Shown: positions 35,186 to 46,028 of the stretch, one piece after another
How positions within the stretch are numbered: position 1 is the stretch's first letter
Layout: each line of letters starts with the position of its first letter
Source of the DNA: Ligula intestinalis
Lineage: Eukaryota; Platyhelminthes; Cestoda; Diphyllobothriidea; Diphyllobothriidae
Direction of reading: 5' to 3'
Assembly (NCBI GenBank): GCA_036362985.1
Contig: JAYGXS010000003.1
Coordinates: 62,874,260 to 62,938,259, forward strand
DNA: 64,000 bases
The notes under the pieces: model-generated
Told to the model about the DNA's origin: nothing
Databases searched by the model: none
Seen by the model: the letters and a program-made list of their open reading frames with translations, nothing else
Translations under genes and position numbers: made by a program

Positions 35186-35383
35186 TAGCGGTTTAAGGTT
35201 TGGCATCCTGCATAAACCTATATCTCGTAGTACCCTCACTAGGTCGATTTGTGACCTCCGATCGAGCATTCATACTCGAATGGTATCATAATATTTGTAT
35301 AATGCCAGTTTATAGGCAATTTAAAAGAATTGGTAATGCACCTCTTGGGCGCCTTCCAACGACTCGAAGACCGGAAAACCCTA

Positions 35384-35486
35384 AAGCAAACTCCCTATGT
35401 TGCAGCCAGTATTGATTTTGTTTCAGGTTTTGTGTTTTATTCATAATAAGCGAGATAGGGAGTTTGCTTCAAGTGAAAAAACCTGA
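35384..35486 (-). other. interleaved inverted repeats in family A 3' UTR (possible pseudoknot)
   Basis: Stem 1 is AAGCAAACTCCCTAT (35384-35398) with ATAGGGAGTTTGCTT (35455-35469), 15 bp. Stem 2 is TCAGGTTTT (35423-35431) with AAAACCTGA (35478-35486), 9 bp. The order 1-2-1'-2' is that of an H-type pseudoknot. The same arrangement occurs near 46114-46215 and, on the other strand, near 38660-38768. Confidence 0.6.
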
Positions 35487-36030
35487 CTTCAAAGGTATGA
35501 TACAAAGGCAATATATGTACAGTTGTAAGCTGAGTTGACACATCAGCAGGAGAAATGTTGCATATCGTTTAAGGACATTACTTCGAGATGGAGAGGGTTG
35601 GCACAAGAACACAGTGTTCTCAGTCTTCCTTCAATGGTTGTCGGCAAAAGTTGCGCGCTATCGGCTGAAGGGTTAGCAGACTGCGGGCTGCTGCTTCAGC
35701 AGCATTATCTTCAGCATGAAGCCTGGCGGGGTTCAAAGTCCACGAACGCCATCAGAGTGAAAGAGAGATTCCACCGAGTTAGCACTCAAAATTCGTGAAA
35801 GTTGTCCTGAATGTAGAAAATTAGTTATAGCTCTCTTTAACATAAGGTAGCTTTGTTGGGTTTCAATAATTCTGGACAGCTCATTCCAGATTGATATGGC
35901 GTTTACTGAAACGAATTGCCGGTACTTAACTGTGCGTGCTATAGGAAGAAATAAAATACGTCTCGATGACTGGTGCGTCGAGAGTGCTTGAGCTGTCTTA
36001 TTGTACTGAATGGATTAAAGGTTTGACCAT

Positions 36031-36618
36031 TCACAAGTTTAAACAGTAAAAATAGACCCTTCTGCAATCTACGAAGCCACAGGGAATCAGCTTTATAAGT
36101 TTGCACCTTTGTTGGTAGGCTAAGTTACGGTGTTCTGTAGTGAAAACTCTTCTAGTGAAGAAGTGCTGCACTGATTTTATTTTCTTCCGTTCACTAGTGC
36201 GCAGAAGACTGAAAAGGGGTGAACAGTATTCAAGACTAGGTCTCACGTACATATTATAATGGCTAGTTCTAACCTTTATAGTCTTAAAATGTCTCAGGAT
36301 AAATTCGGTGGTTCGGCGTGCTTTAGAGACTATCAGGGCACAGTTCTCTGACAAATTGAGACTATAAGATTAGGATATGCCCAAATCCTTGATAACTCCT
36401 GGTACCTTTAGGTCGTGGCCGTCAATGCTTAATTCTTGTTGATGATCGTCGCCAACAACCATAACGGAACATTTGTGCCATGAAAGGGTGAGGCGCCATG
36501 TGCAACACCACTGGGCAGAGGCCTGAAGATCCTTTTTTATCAGCTCGAGCACGATATTGCGATCTGCCGGTTTATATCGATAAGCGACATTTAAATCATC
36601 AGCGTACATAAAGGGCCT
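36031..36618 (-). pseudogene. family A reverse transcriptase, catalytic and C-terminal part
   Basis: Contains MYADDLNVAYR (the YADD catalytic box), CCTWRLTLSWHKCSVMVVG and VIKDLGIS up to a stop. After a frameshift come KARRTTEFILRHFK, MYVRPSLEYCSPLFS and KKIKSVQHFFTRRVF. These are the palm-to-thumb motifs of CR1-like RTs. The catalytic Asp pair is present but the frame is split from the fingers domain by the insertion at 36619-36681. Confidence 0.8.
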
Positions 36619-36681
36619 ACCATACTATATAAATAAATTTTATATTTTATGCCCGGAGGGTCTCGTCATTGCCACTGAAAA
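36619..36681 (-). mobile_element. roughly 60-bp insertion made only of a family B-type LINE 3' end
   Basis: The minus strand reads GGCAATGACGAGACCCTCCG, then GGCATAAAATATAAAATTTA. This matches the 3' end of the family B LINE at 44786-44833. It separates NDVTDYFQ from YGRPFMYADD in the family A RT. A duplicated TTTTCAGTG (36676-36698 area) marks one edge. Confidence 0.75.
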
Positions 36682-37813
36682 CAATCACTGAAAATAATCT
36701 GTTACGTCGTTGACAAACAGGCAAAATAGGAGCGGACCCAGTACACTACCCTGTATAACTCCACTCCTCACATGCGTGGGGTTGGAGATAACATTGGACA
36801 TTTTTAGTCGTTGTGTTCGAGCATCCAAATAGAAAGATATTAAGTTCAGAGGCTTGCTACCTATACCGAAGGAGTCCAGTTTCAGAAGGAGGTTATGATC
36901 AATCTGATCAAAGGCCTTAGTAAAATCAAAATAGACATTATAAATGTCAAAAACACTGTTTCTAGATTGAAGCACACAATCGAAGAATGAGAGCTGGCAG
37001 GTGTCACAAGATGGTTTCTCTAGAAAGCCATGTTGAGCTGTATTGAGCAGGTTGTTCTCTTTCAAGCGACGCATAATCTTTTCTTTGATCAAGGTCTCCA
37101 AGATCTTCGAGGCTGCCAGAAGTGTATTTATTGGCCTAAAGTTGTCGAATGACGTCGATCGGCCATGCTTGCGAATAGGCATTATGTGCGATTCCTTCCA
37201 CAACGAAGGAAAGATTTCGCTCTCAAATGCGAGATTAAACACCTTACAAAGAATAGATGGAAAGATATCATCCGTTTCAGCCTTAAAAAGGCTAACTGGG
37301 ACGCCATCTGGTCCTGGAATATAAGATTGACGAGAACTACGAATGGCTGCAGTCACGTCCCAGAGGGTAAAGCTTATGGTTTTGAGGACGGCACACGCCC
37401 AAGCCCGGATAGCCGGAGGTGCAGCGAACGAACTTTTCCCAAACGTTTTGGATAGAAACGCATTGAAGCTTTCTGCTGTCAACGTAGCGTCAGCTATAGG
37501 GTTTCCTAAGGCATCTTGAAGTATTGGGTGCTGCGTTTTCCTCTGCGCTTTTACTGGAAGGATTTACAGCGAAGTCGGCCTCATCGGCTATTTGCTTTGC
37601 TTTGGATAGATTCTTAGCTTGCTCAAAGATCAGTGTGATCAAGGGCAGAACGGAAGTGTCGTTCTGCCGATGCAAACGACGAGAGCGTTTACGCAGCCTA
37701 CGATGAAAAGAAAAAGGAAGGTACATTTCATCCTTGACATGCATTACTTTCTTACGGCGGACAAACTGGAGGATGAAGGGATCCAGCACTTTGTACAGTG
37801 CATCGGTACACAC
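36682..37813 (-). pseudogene. family A reverse transcriptase, N-terminal part
   Basis: Frames 37813-37490 and 37482-36685 cover the start of the RT domain. Visible motifs: GPDGVPVSLFK, FRPINTLLAASKILETLIKE, NTAQHGFLEKPSCDTCQLSF, YFDFTKAFDQIDHNLLLK, GVIQGSVLGPLLFCLFVNDV. These are RT blocks 0-4 of CR1-like elements. One frame break near 37485 and the downstream insertion inactivate it. Confidence 0.85.
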
Positions 37814-37843
37814 ATTTACATCTTAACATTGGAAAAATGCAGA

Positions 37844-38444
37844 TCAGTCGAGAGCGTTTAGATGTGCCTGTAGGTCCGCTGTGTTTGCTGATTGAAAGTC
37901 ATGATAAAAACTATACTTTTGGGAAAATGTTTGGTCTGCCTCCAGTTCTAGTCTGTTAGCAACTGGGAGATGGTCTGAACACTCAAGTGTGTCTAAAGAT
38001 GACACTGAAAGTGGTTTGCATCCCCTACAAAAAATAAGGTCAACTATGTTTGCTCGTCGAGTGGGAAAATCGACTACCTGATCCCACATGCCGATATCTA
38101 CCGTCTCAAGTAAGTTGTCGATCTTTGAAGGACCGGATGGTGGAAACCATAGCACGTCAGGAAGGTTAAAATCGGCTGTAATCAAGCAATACTCAAGATT
38201 TAAGTCAGCTGGGGCATGAAATGCCTGCAAGTGACAAAGTTCGTAGTCCACATTGGCAGTAGGTGGGTGATAGACACAGCCAACAAGTAAGGAGTATTTG
38301 TTCTTTAGAACAGCTCGTAGCCAACAGCTCTCCTTCCCCGCCGTGAATTGTGGATAGTCCAACGGGAGAAATGCAAGTGGCTGCTTAATAAATATACAGC
38401 TTCCTCCGCCACGGCCATTGTTTCGATCGTTCCGAACGCATGCA
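37844..38444 (-). pseudogene. family A AP-endonuclease, C-terminal part
   Basis: Residues YACVRNDRNNGRGGGSC, LLVGCVYHPPTANVDYE, ITADFNLPDVLW (the GDFN motif with Gly to Ala) and CSDHLPV (the catalytic SDH) show the second half of an apurinic-type endonuclease. It is split from the first half by the insertion at 38445-38878. Confidence 0.85.
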
Positions 38445-38878
38445 TAGCATGAAGCAGCAGCCCGCAGTCTGCTAACCCTTCAGCCGATAGCACGCAACTT
38501 TTGCCGCCAACCATTGAAGGAAGACTGAGAACACTGTGTTCTTGTGCCAACCCTCTCCGTCTCGAAGTAATGTCCTTAAACGATATGCAACATTTCTCCT
38601 GCTGATGTGTCAACTCAGCTTACAACTGTACATATATTGCCTTTGTAACCTACCTTTGAAGTCAGGTTTTTTTCAATTGAAACAAACTCCCTATCTCGCT
38701 TATTATTTACAAAACACAAAACCTGAAACAAAACCAATACTGGCTGCAAAAAAGGGAGTTCGTTTTAGGTTTTTTCTGTTCTTCGAGGTTTTGGAAGGCG
38801 CCCAAGAGGTGCATTACCAACTGTTAACAATTGCCTGTAAACTGGCATAATAAACATATTATTATTAGAACAGAGAAT
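38445..38878 (+). mobile_element. 5'-truncated family A 3' end inserted in opposite orientation
   Basis: About 430 bp matching, in reverse, the 3' ends at 35297-35700 and 46029-46440. It ends with TGTAAACTGGCATAATAAAC and ATTATTATT. It interrupts the endonuclease between DSEFSVL and YACVRND. Differences from the other copies include a paired change in stem 1 of the possible pseudoknot. Confidence 0.85.
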
Positions 38879-39390
38879 TCAGAGTCAGCTACGCAGGCCG
38901 ATGCCCATGTCTCAGTTACCATAACAATATCTGTGCGGTTGACGAAAACCATAGTCTGGCGCAGAGGCATTTTATTAATCAGTGATCCGGAATTTAAAAC
39001 GACCAATTTAAGTGGGCATGTCTTAGGTTTCGGTGGCGGGACAGCTAGGCCATCACTGTTACCGGCTTCGACCAGAGCGATGTCCTTTTGACTTGAACTA
39101 TTTGCCCCTCTGCTATTTTGAGATTTGTCTCGCCATTGGTTCTTCGTTTCTGCAGCTCTATTATTAGCTGTCTCATCTTTCTCCGCTTTTTCAACTCGTA
39201 ATCCGGCTGAAAAAACTTGCGAGTGCAGACTCCGTAAGGATGGTTTGCGCTCTAGCAAGAGTTTTGCCTGTGCTTCAGTTTCTCTAATAACTTTTAGAGG
39301 TCGTGGCCGAGAAATTGCTTCTGGAGCTGTTGGAGCCTTCCCTATTCGAAATGCCTTAAGAATGCGGAAAGACTCGCCTGGTTTTAGCAA
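38879..39390 (-). pseudogene. family A endonuclease start and ORF1/ORF2 junction region
   Basis: LKLVVLNSGSLINKMPLRQT, then DIVMVTETWASACVADSEFS mark the N-terminal strand of an AP-type endonuclease (LN-x-x-S, TETW with the catalytic Glu). Upstream is a Lys/Arg-rich region (KAEKDETANNRAAETKNQWR) that probably precedes the endonuclease. Confidence 0.75.
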
Positions 39391-39439
39391 CGGTTTGGTG
39401 TAAACTCACATAAGACCCACGTCATAGTCAATTCGTTCT

Positions 39440-40841
39440 TGTGCAATTGATGACTCTGACTCTGGGGCCCCTTTCACAACTATTTTCTGCTTGCGACTCA
39501 ATGGGGCATATGTTGCAAGCTCACGTGTTTCGGCCGAGAAAGCACTTGTATCCGGTACATTCGTTCTGATATACTGGCTATTGGGTAAGCTGAGTTCAAA
39601 CCCGTGAACCGTTTGGCTCTCTTAGGCTTATGCCTCTTTTGAGTTATGATCTTGTCAATCTCTTGGTCATTGCTTTCTTGTGCATAGTCGAGCAACGATG
39701 TGGTGCTAGGATGCAAATCCCGATAATTGCTGGTGTTGTGTAAGCCGAGTGACGATGGTGTAGCCCATGGGCTTGACACATGATCTGATATTCAGGTTTC
39801 AGGTGTGTCGTCAGACATGTCCAAATCAAAGTTTATATCAGCGTCAACTCGTATTTGTTTAATTGTTGACGCTATCTCTGGAGCCACTTTCACAACTATA
39901 TTCTGCTTGTGACTCACTGGTGCATCTTTAGCGAGCTCACGAGTTACGACCAAGCGGGCATCTGTATCCGGTACTTTAGGTTCGATGGGACCTGATGTGC
40001 TGGTTTTTGGGTTACCTGACTGCCCACCCCTGGTCCATTATGTTTTCTAGCCTTTCTAGCCCTATGCTTTTTTGGCTTAATGATCTTATCGACCTCTGTA
40101 TAATCGCGTTCTAGTGCGGCATCGAGCAACGATGTGACGCTAGGACGCAAACCTTGATCATTGCTTATGCTGCCTGAGCCGAGTAAAGATAGCGTTGACT
40201 GCGGATTAATTTGAGTTTCTTTGCGATCGAGCGAGACGTCCGCTGGTTTACTTGGTTTGGCAGATGATATGCGAGTTTCAGAGTTACTAGCCGAGGCTTT
40301 CTGCGTATATGTACTTTTATTAACCCCCGGTTTTTGACCGACAAGGGCTGCTTTAACCGCTGGATAAAAAATATGCGTTTTTAGGTAGGCTCTCACTTGT
40401 TTCAGTTTATTTACCTCGTGGTAAAGTTCCTGCTTCATCTCCGAAAACTCCTGGCGGAGGACTAAGTCCTCACAGTCTAACTTCGGTAAACCTAGTAGAC
40501 ATCTTTGCCGTTTGGCGGGAGGTGGAGAATTATTATAATTATCTAAGAGGCTGTATTGGCAGTTACTTTCTGGTTGTATCTTGATATGGTTGTCAAGGCC
40601 CCGTATCGAAGCGGTCGGGCTGCCTGAAGTGCTAACACCGCTAATAACCAGATTTGGCGACCCGGGTTCGAGATCCGGCGGTGGCGACACGTTTCGTGAT
40701 AACGGACTTGTAGCATCTAAACTCTCCATGCTCTGTAAGATTTTTTTGTCTTACGACCTGCGTCTGATACTGCCAATTAAGTCGGAAGCCAAACCCAAGA
40801 GCCCGTAAGAGTGAGGCGGAGAAAAGATCGATTGGCCACAT
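39440..40841 (-). pseudogene. family A LINE ORF1-like region with internal tandem duplication
   Basis: A 261-codon ORF (40729-39944) is followed by a decayed second copy of its C-terminal part (39829-39498). The motifs TSLLDAALERDYTEVDKIIK and TSLLDYAQESNDQEIDKIIT align, each followed by a basic stretch (KKHRARKARK / KRHKPKRAKR). No zinc knuckle or PHD finger is visible; the basic and coiled segments suggest an RNA-binding ORF1. The assignment to ORF1 rests on position upstream of the endonuclease. Confidence 0.65.
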
Positions 40842-42296
40842 AGTGCAAGTTTACTGAGACAAGCAGGTCACAGCAAGTCAGAGTAAAATATTGAGTTCCT
40901 GACAGATAAAATCAAATGTGTTTGGTTATAAAATTGCCTTAAGAGTAACGTGAGAGTCACTTTTATCCTAATGTGTGAGTCACTTTTATCCTAAATATTA
41001 TGACTACATTAGGATAAGGGTATATAACAACACAGTGATATAAAGACTCAGCCTCGGCGTGAAATTCGGAGATGTGAAGATTTTTGTGGCGCAGAGGAGT
41101 TTTTCACAAAATTGACACGTCCAAGAAGCAATTTCCAAACTTTGGAAATAATTCACAGCAGAGGACGTTTTCAGAGCGACCGGAGGGAGATTTCCACGAA
41201 GATTATTCCAAACGTTTGAAATATATGCCAATTCTTGAATAATTTCCAAAAAGCGCGTCTTCTATACTGAGATAGAGACTACAAACAAGTAAGCTCAAGA
41301 GACTTGAAATTCGCAAACAATTTCAAACCTTGCACCTTGACTTGGTATCTCGAGACTTGTAATCTCTTTTTTCTCTCTCTGCACCTTTTAGTCATGCTCT
41401 ACAATCAGTCGCGTTCCTACATTACTACGCTTTAGTTTGCTCATGCGATTTTTGGGAATGTTGACTGTGTCCTTATTCTTTAGCAACTTCTCACTTATAG
41501 AATAAGTTTTAAGCTTCTGCTTTTAGTATATTTTTAGTTGGACTGTCGCACCTATAGGATTAAGATTTAAAGTATTAGCGCGAAGCCCAGGTACGTGAAG
41601 GGTGGATATATTCAATGTGGTGGGCTTTTTCAGCTCTTATTTTGCCTTTTGCCAGTGATGAACAAAACTTATTTCAGAATTGACTGGCTGATAATCTAAA
41701 AGTTGCCTGTCGGCAGAAATGGGCATCTGAGAACACCACGCTGGAATGCTTAAGGAACATGAGTTAGGCTCCTTCCGATGTTGCTGTACCAGGTTTTTTC
41801 CACTTTCTTCACAGAAATGCTCCGTTGTGATTGTTTGTGATGATCAGTTCCTTCAAATAAGCATGGAAGGTAACGAGACAAATGGAAGTGGTGGTTGGAA
41901 CAGCTTTTACTACGAGAACATGTGTTACACAAGGAATCTATCGGGCGCTGGCTACCAGCTGTGTGCTCATACAAGCTGTGTCCGTGAGGTTGGGCGCTGT
42001 TCTTTTGCAGCAAATCAAATAAAGTGGGCGCATCAATTGGTTTTGTGCTTATGCGCGTATCAAGTGGCAAGTCAACGGCGAGCTTGAAATCTGACGAAAG
42101 TGCCTGTGACATCAAAACTTTAACAGAGCGATGGCAGGATGATTAAGTGTGGTGGTGCTGGACTCGGAGTCCCATACGTCATCTGCTTACCAAAAATAAG
42201 AGAAATATCTAAATTTGTCCCGCAAACAACTTTCCTGATTCTCAATAACTGATTCCTGGCGAATTTGCTGACAACAGGGCGAAAGCCTTCTTCCCT
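40842..42296. other. inter-element sequence, unassigned
   Basis: Holds a two-copy tandem (GTGAGAGTCACTTTTATCCT and GTGTGAGTCACTTTTATCCT, about 40950-40995) and a 9-bp hairpin ATTTCCAAACTTTGGAAAT near 41128-41146. ORFs of 121 (minus, 41750-42115) and 113 codons (plus, 41746-42087) overlap antisense and have no known motif. It may include the family A 5' UTR. Confidence 0.4.
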
Positions 42297-44760
42297 TAAT
42301 AAAGTGACTTAAAGTGACTTTACAACTTTAACTTTATTTACTTTTTGAACAGTTTTAATCCATTGACTGTTTTGAAGAAATGCTGTCGTCAAATTCATCT
42401 TATTACTTCATTGGCACGTACTTGTACGTGTCATCCTGTGCTGACGCTGATATTGTCGGGCTGCACATTTTCTACGGGTTCCTTTATTTGTCGTCACTGT
42501 ACTAAAAGAAGAAGGCCTTTGCTTTTCAGTTTCCCTTTAATGTCCAAATATGGAATAGAGTCTCCAACCTTAACAATATTGCATAATACAAAGGTAGGCT
42601 TAGCATCGGCGATAGGTGTGAGCTATTTGCAAACTGCTGCTACTGACAATATTTTCATTAAACCTTTACAGTTTCTCAGCAAATGAGGATAAGGTTTGCG
42701 TTTAAAAATTTCAACAGCATATGAGAATGTTAGGATGGCCTAAAGAAAAACCTAAGCAAGCAGTAGCTTGCAAGCCATAGCCGCACTCCATGCAGATTAT
42801 CGATCGGCCTACACGGGCGAATGTACACAGGCCGTCAATCAATCGATAATTCAAATTTCTAGTTGCAGTCAGCCGTCGATCTATTAGCCAATCGCACCGG
42901 TGGCTAATCTAGAAGAGAATCTGATTGGCTCAAGAGACATCATTTACACGCGTTTGTTGCTCTAAATATATTGTACCTATGACACAAAGAGACTTCTGCT
43001 GTTGCACACTCTTTGTCGTATTCTTCCTTTGGGTACTCAGACAAGGCGTTATTGGGTGGTCATGTCTCGGCCTGGGCATCCGTTACAACAGAGAGGACAA
43101 CGTCATCAGGGAGTCTGTTCCACTTTCCGATGACCCTGTGCGAAAAGACGTTTCGTCGAATGTCCATATGGGCCGGCTTCTTCTGCAGTTTTAACGTAGG
43201 ACCCCACAGATGATTCATCCGAGCCAACTCAAAGAACTTATCAAATTCTAGGGTCCACTCACGTCCTCCAAAGATTCGGTAAATTTCGATGAGGTCAGCG
43301 CAGAGTTGCCTGTAATCGAGAGGAAATAAATGACGTTTATTCAACTGGTCTTCGTAAGGCAGATGACCCAGCTCCTTGACCATTTTTGTAGCCATCTTCT
43401 GCATTCATTCCAGGTGCAGATAATTCTTCTTAAACAACAGACACCAGGCCTGGACGGCATATTCCAAGTGGGACCGAACAAACCTTCCGTACGTTTTTCT
43501 GAAAAGTTCCTTGTTGATGCGGATGAATCTTTGTCGAATCGCAAACGGCACCTATGTCGCGCGTTTAGCTGCCCTCGGACACTGTGAAGATGGTTTAAGC
43601 ACGAAGTTTATAAGAAAACCGAGATCTTTCTGTTCGTCAACGTTTGAAAGTGGTAGCACATCAAAGAGGCATTGGAATAAATAATCCTCCTCATTAGTCC
43701 TTCTAGTACAAAGCCCTAAATACACAAACTTGCAAACGTTGAAATTTAAGAGTCAACGAGCAGACCAGCTGCTTAGTCGATTAAGACTCTCTTGCAGTGT
43801 TTTCCTACCAGCATCAGACCGAATTGCTCTCAGGGGTTTGATACCTCCACCAAACATGATGGGATGCAACCCAGCTCATCGACACTGTCGTTGATAGAGA
43901 TTAGGTAGAGAAGTGGCCTTAAGACAGAGCCTGGGGGGGTGCCACTTAGAATAGATGTGGGGGATTTATTTTGCGTCACCGATGCAAGAGGCTGGAAAGA
44001 CAAAAGTTGTCCTGTCTGAAGCCATGTTGGAGCTCTGACAGTAAGTTGTCCTCCTCCTCCTCCGGGTATTTCATTGTCGCCTTCATAATTATCCTTTCCA
44101 TCACCATACAGCCAATGTAAGTGAGGCTGACGGGCCGATAATTGTTGACCTTCGTTCGGGCCCCGCTATGTATATCGGGTAAATATGTACTGTTTTTCAG
44201 TCAGATGGATGTCTTCTTAATTCAAATGATGAACAAAAGATATGTGCTAGGGGCTTTGAGAGCTCGCTCGACAATCCTTTTAAAACCTTGGCCGGTATAT
44301 AGTCTGGATCTGATAACATTGCTTCTTTGAGGCTTCGCTGCTCTCCTTCAGCTGCAGATGTTGGTAATAATAGAGCTTGAAGCGCTTGACCAGCGTTTAC
44401 AACAGCACGGTTGACATTTTTAAAATGACGCTCGGGTTACCTAGTGAATGCCGAGGCAAAAAACCAGCTACAGTACTCGGCTTTCTCTTTATTCTCAAGG
44501 ACTTACATGCCATTATCATCCTTGTGTACTGTGACTGGGTCCTTGTTTATTAATCTACTATTAATATAGCGGAATTAAATTTCGAGTTTGTTTTCAGCCT
44601 GTTAGAGGATCCTAAATTCATAGTTTTTCCTTGCCTGACGAATCACTTTTTTAACGCATTTCTTTAGCGACGGAATTTATCGAGGTGCACTGGCGACCCA
44701 GTTTCCCTGAATAAGTTCAATTTCTCATTTTTCTTCTTTAATTGTTCGTTAAGGTCTCAT
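42297..44760 (-). mobile_element. family D CR1-like LINE, copy 1 (truncated, rearranged)
   Basis: Minus-strand fragments in order: AEYCSWFFASAFTR near 44.45 kb, NNYRPVSLTYIG near 44.12 kb, ELQHGFRQ near 44.03 kb, then a deletion of the middle RT blocks. RT C-terminal pieces follow at 43.4-43.9 kb, then MATKMVKELGHLPYEDQLNK and FSHRVIGKWNRLPDDVV. A roughly 0.36-kb insertion (42730-43090) lies in the 3' part. The 3' UTR matches 50.65-50.88 kb. Confidence 0.75.
42730..43090. repeat. 360-bp insertion in family D copy 1
   Basis: The sequence is absent from the second family D copy at about 50.88 kb, where flanking bases join directly. It contains AATCGCACCGGTGGCTAATC and TGATTGGCTCAAGAG, and TGATTGGC recurs at the right edge of the window. 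The class is unknown. Confidence 0.5.
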
Positions 44761-45529
44761 ACGCCAGACAGGGCGACTAATAATAATAAATAAATAAATT
44801 TTATATTTTATGCCCGAAGGGCCTCGTCATTGCAAACTTACTGCTGTGGAAAAATAAATGCAAAGATGATAAATGCTGCTCTCCATGAACAGCCACATAG
44901 GCAGCGGGAGCGTTAAGTACTGTTGGCATATAAAATTAATACTAACCAACATATCGTCATTTTAAACTAGTAGTCAACACTCTCTGAAAACGCATGGTGA
45001 ACTAAGGAGGAAGCAGTGAAAAAAACTTCTACCATTAAAACGGGGGCAGAGTTCAGCGGACCCCCAATTAAAAAGAAAAAAAACGAAGGAAAAACTGCTT
45101 CTGCAAAATTAAGGAGGTTGGTTGATAGGATTGATTGTAGTGCAATGAGACAGGACTGTTGATGAGAACGTATGAGGGTTGAAAATGTTTTTTGTCAATT
45201 GGAGAAATCATATAGCAGCAGAGGCTGTCGTTCACCACTGTAAGACCACCCGACTGGCTTCATGATCAACCATCAAGGAGGTGAGACCGGAGGATGCCAT
45301 CGCGGACAACAGAGTCGACAAGATGAGGGAACGGCAGAGGTCACGGGCTCATCACTGTAACGCCGGAGATGTGACATTGTGGACTGCGGAGTCCAGCGAC
45401 GAGCTGGCGAAAATAGCAGAACCGCCGTAAGCACCATTAGAGACCAGGAAGCCCATCGCTAGGGTTCTAAAACGCGGAATGGAGAACGGCAATGATGACT
45501 GGACAGAGACGGGGACAAAACATCGTTGC

Positions 45530-46028
45530 AAATATCACTCTATAGAGGAGGAACTAGACATATATGGAAAACAATGCAACCTAAATATAACCACCTCAAA
45601 TACCAGGAGGACCTTTTTCAAAGTCCAAAATTTGTGCGTTTGGGAAGGAGACAGATAACAAGGACTTTATACCTTCCAAAGTTAAGTTTTTACGTAAGTT
45701 GGCTTTACAAACTGCTACGTTAGACGGCAGCCTAATTTCGAGTGGAATATTATTTCAGAGGAAGGCATATTTGGAGGCAAAAAAGCGAGAATGGTTCGAT
45801 GTGGAGGTAAATGGGGGTGCAATAATCCTGGAGAAATCACGAGTGGAATAAAGGTTATCTGCGTGAATAAGAGCGTAGATTCGAGGGAGGTTAGGAGAAG
45901 GGTTAACACAAAAAGAAAGCAGAGGCCCGCTTCGAGTCTTCTGACCCAAAGAAATGTCATGTTCGCTAACTGACATCTCTCTATATAAGAAATAGTGGAT
46001 CAAGGAAGAGCGAAGAATAATATTTTTA
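45530..46028 (-). pseudogene. family B reverse transcriptase C-terminal end
   Basis: SFCVNPSPNLPRIYALIHAD, then FFASKYAFLWNNIPLEIRLP and CKANLRKNL form the conserved end of CR1-like RT proteins. It is the continuation of the RT that stops at 46950, displaced by the nested family A copy. Confidence 0.75.

Larger units (their letters stand above)
35297..40841 (-). mobile_element. family A CR1-like LINE, near full length, with two nested insertions
   Basis: A 5.5-kb non-LTR retrotransposon on the minus strand. In order: ORF1 (40841 to about 39400), AP endonuclease (39390-37844), reverse transcriptase (37813-36031) and a 3' UTR of about 0.7 kb ending at 35297 in a hairpin (TGCC...GGCA type) plus an AATATTATT-like tail. 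It is broken by an opposite-strand copy of its own 3' end (38445-38878) and a roughly 60-bp LINE tail (36619-36681), plus frameshifts. Its 3' 0.9 kb is nearly identical to 46029-46950. Inactive as it stands. Confidence 0.85.

Noticed and set aside
41746..42115. Overlapping antisense ORFs of 113 and 121 codons
   Set aside because: No motif on either strand and no splice context; mutual antisense ORFs of this size arise by chance.
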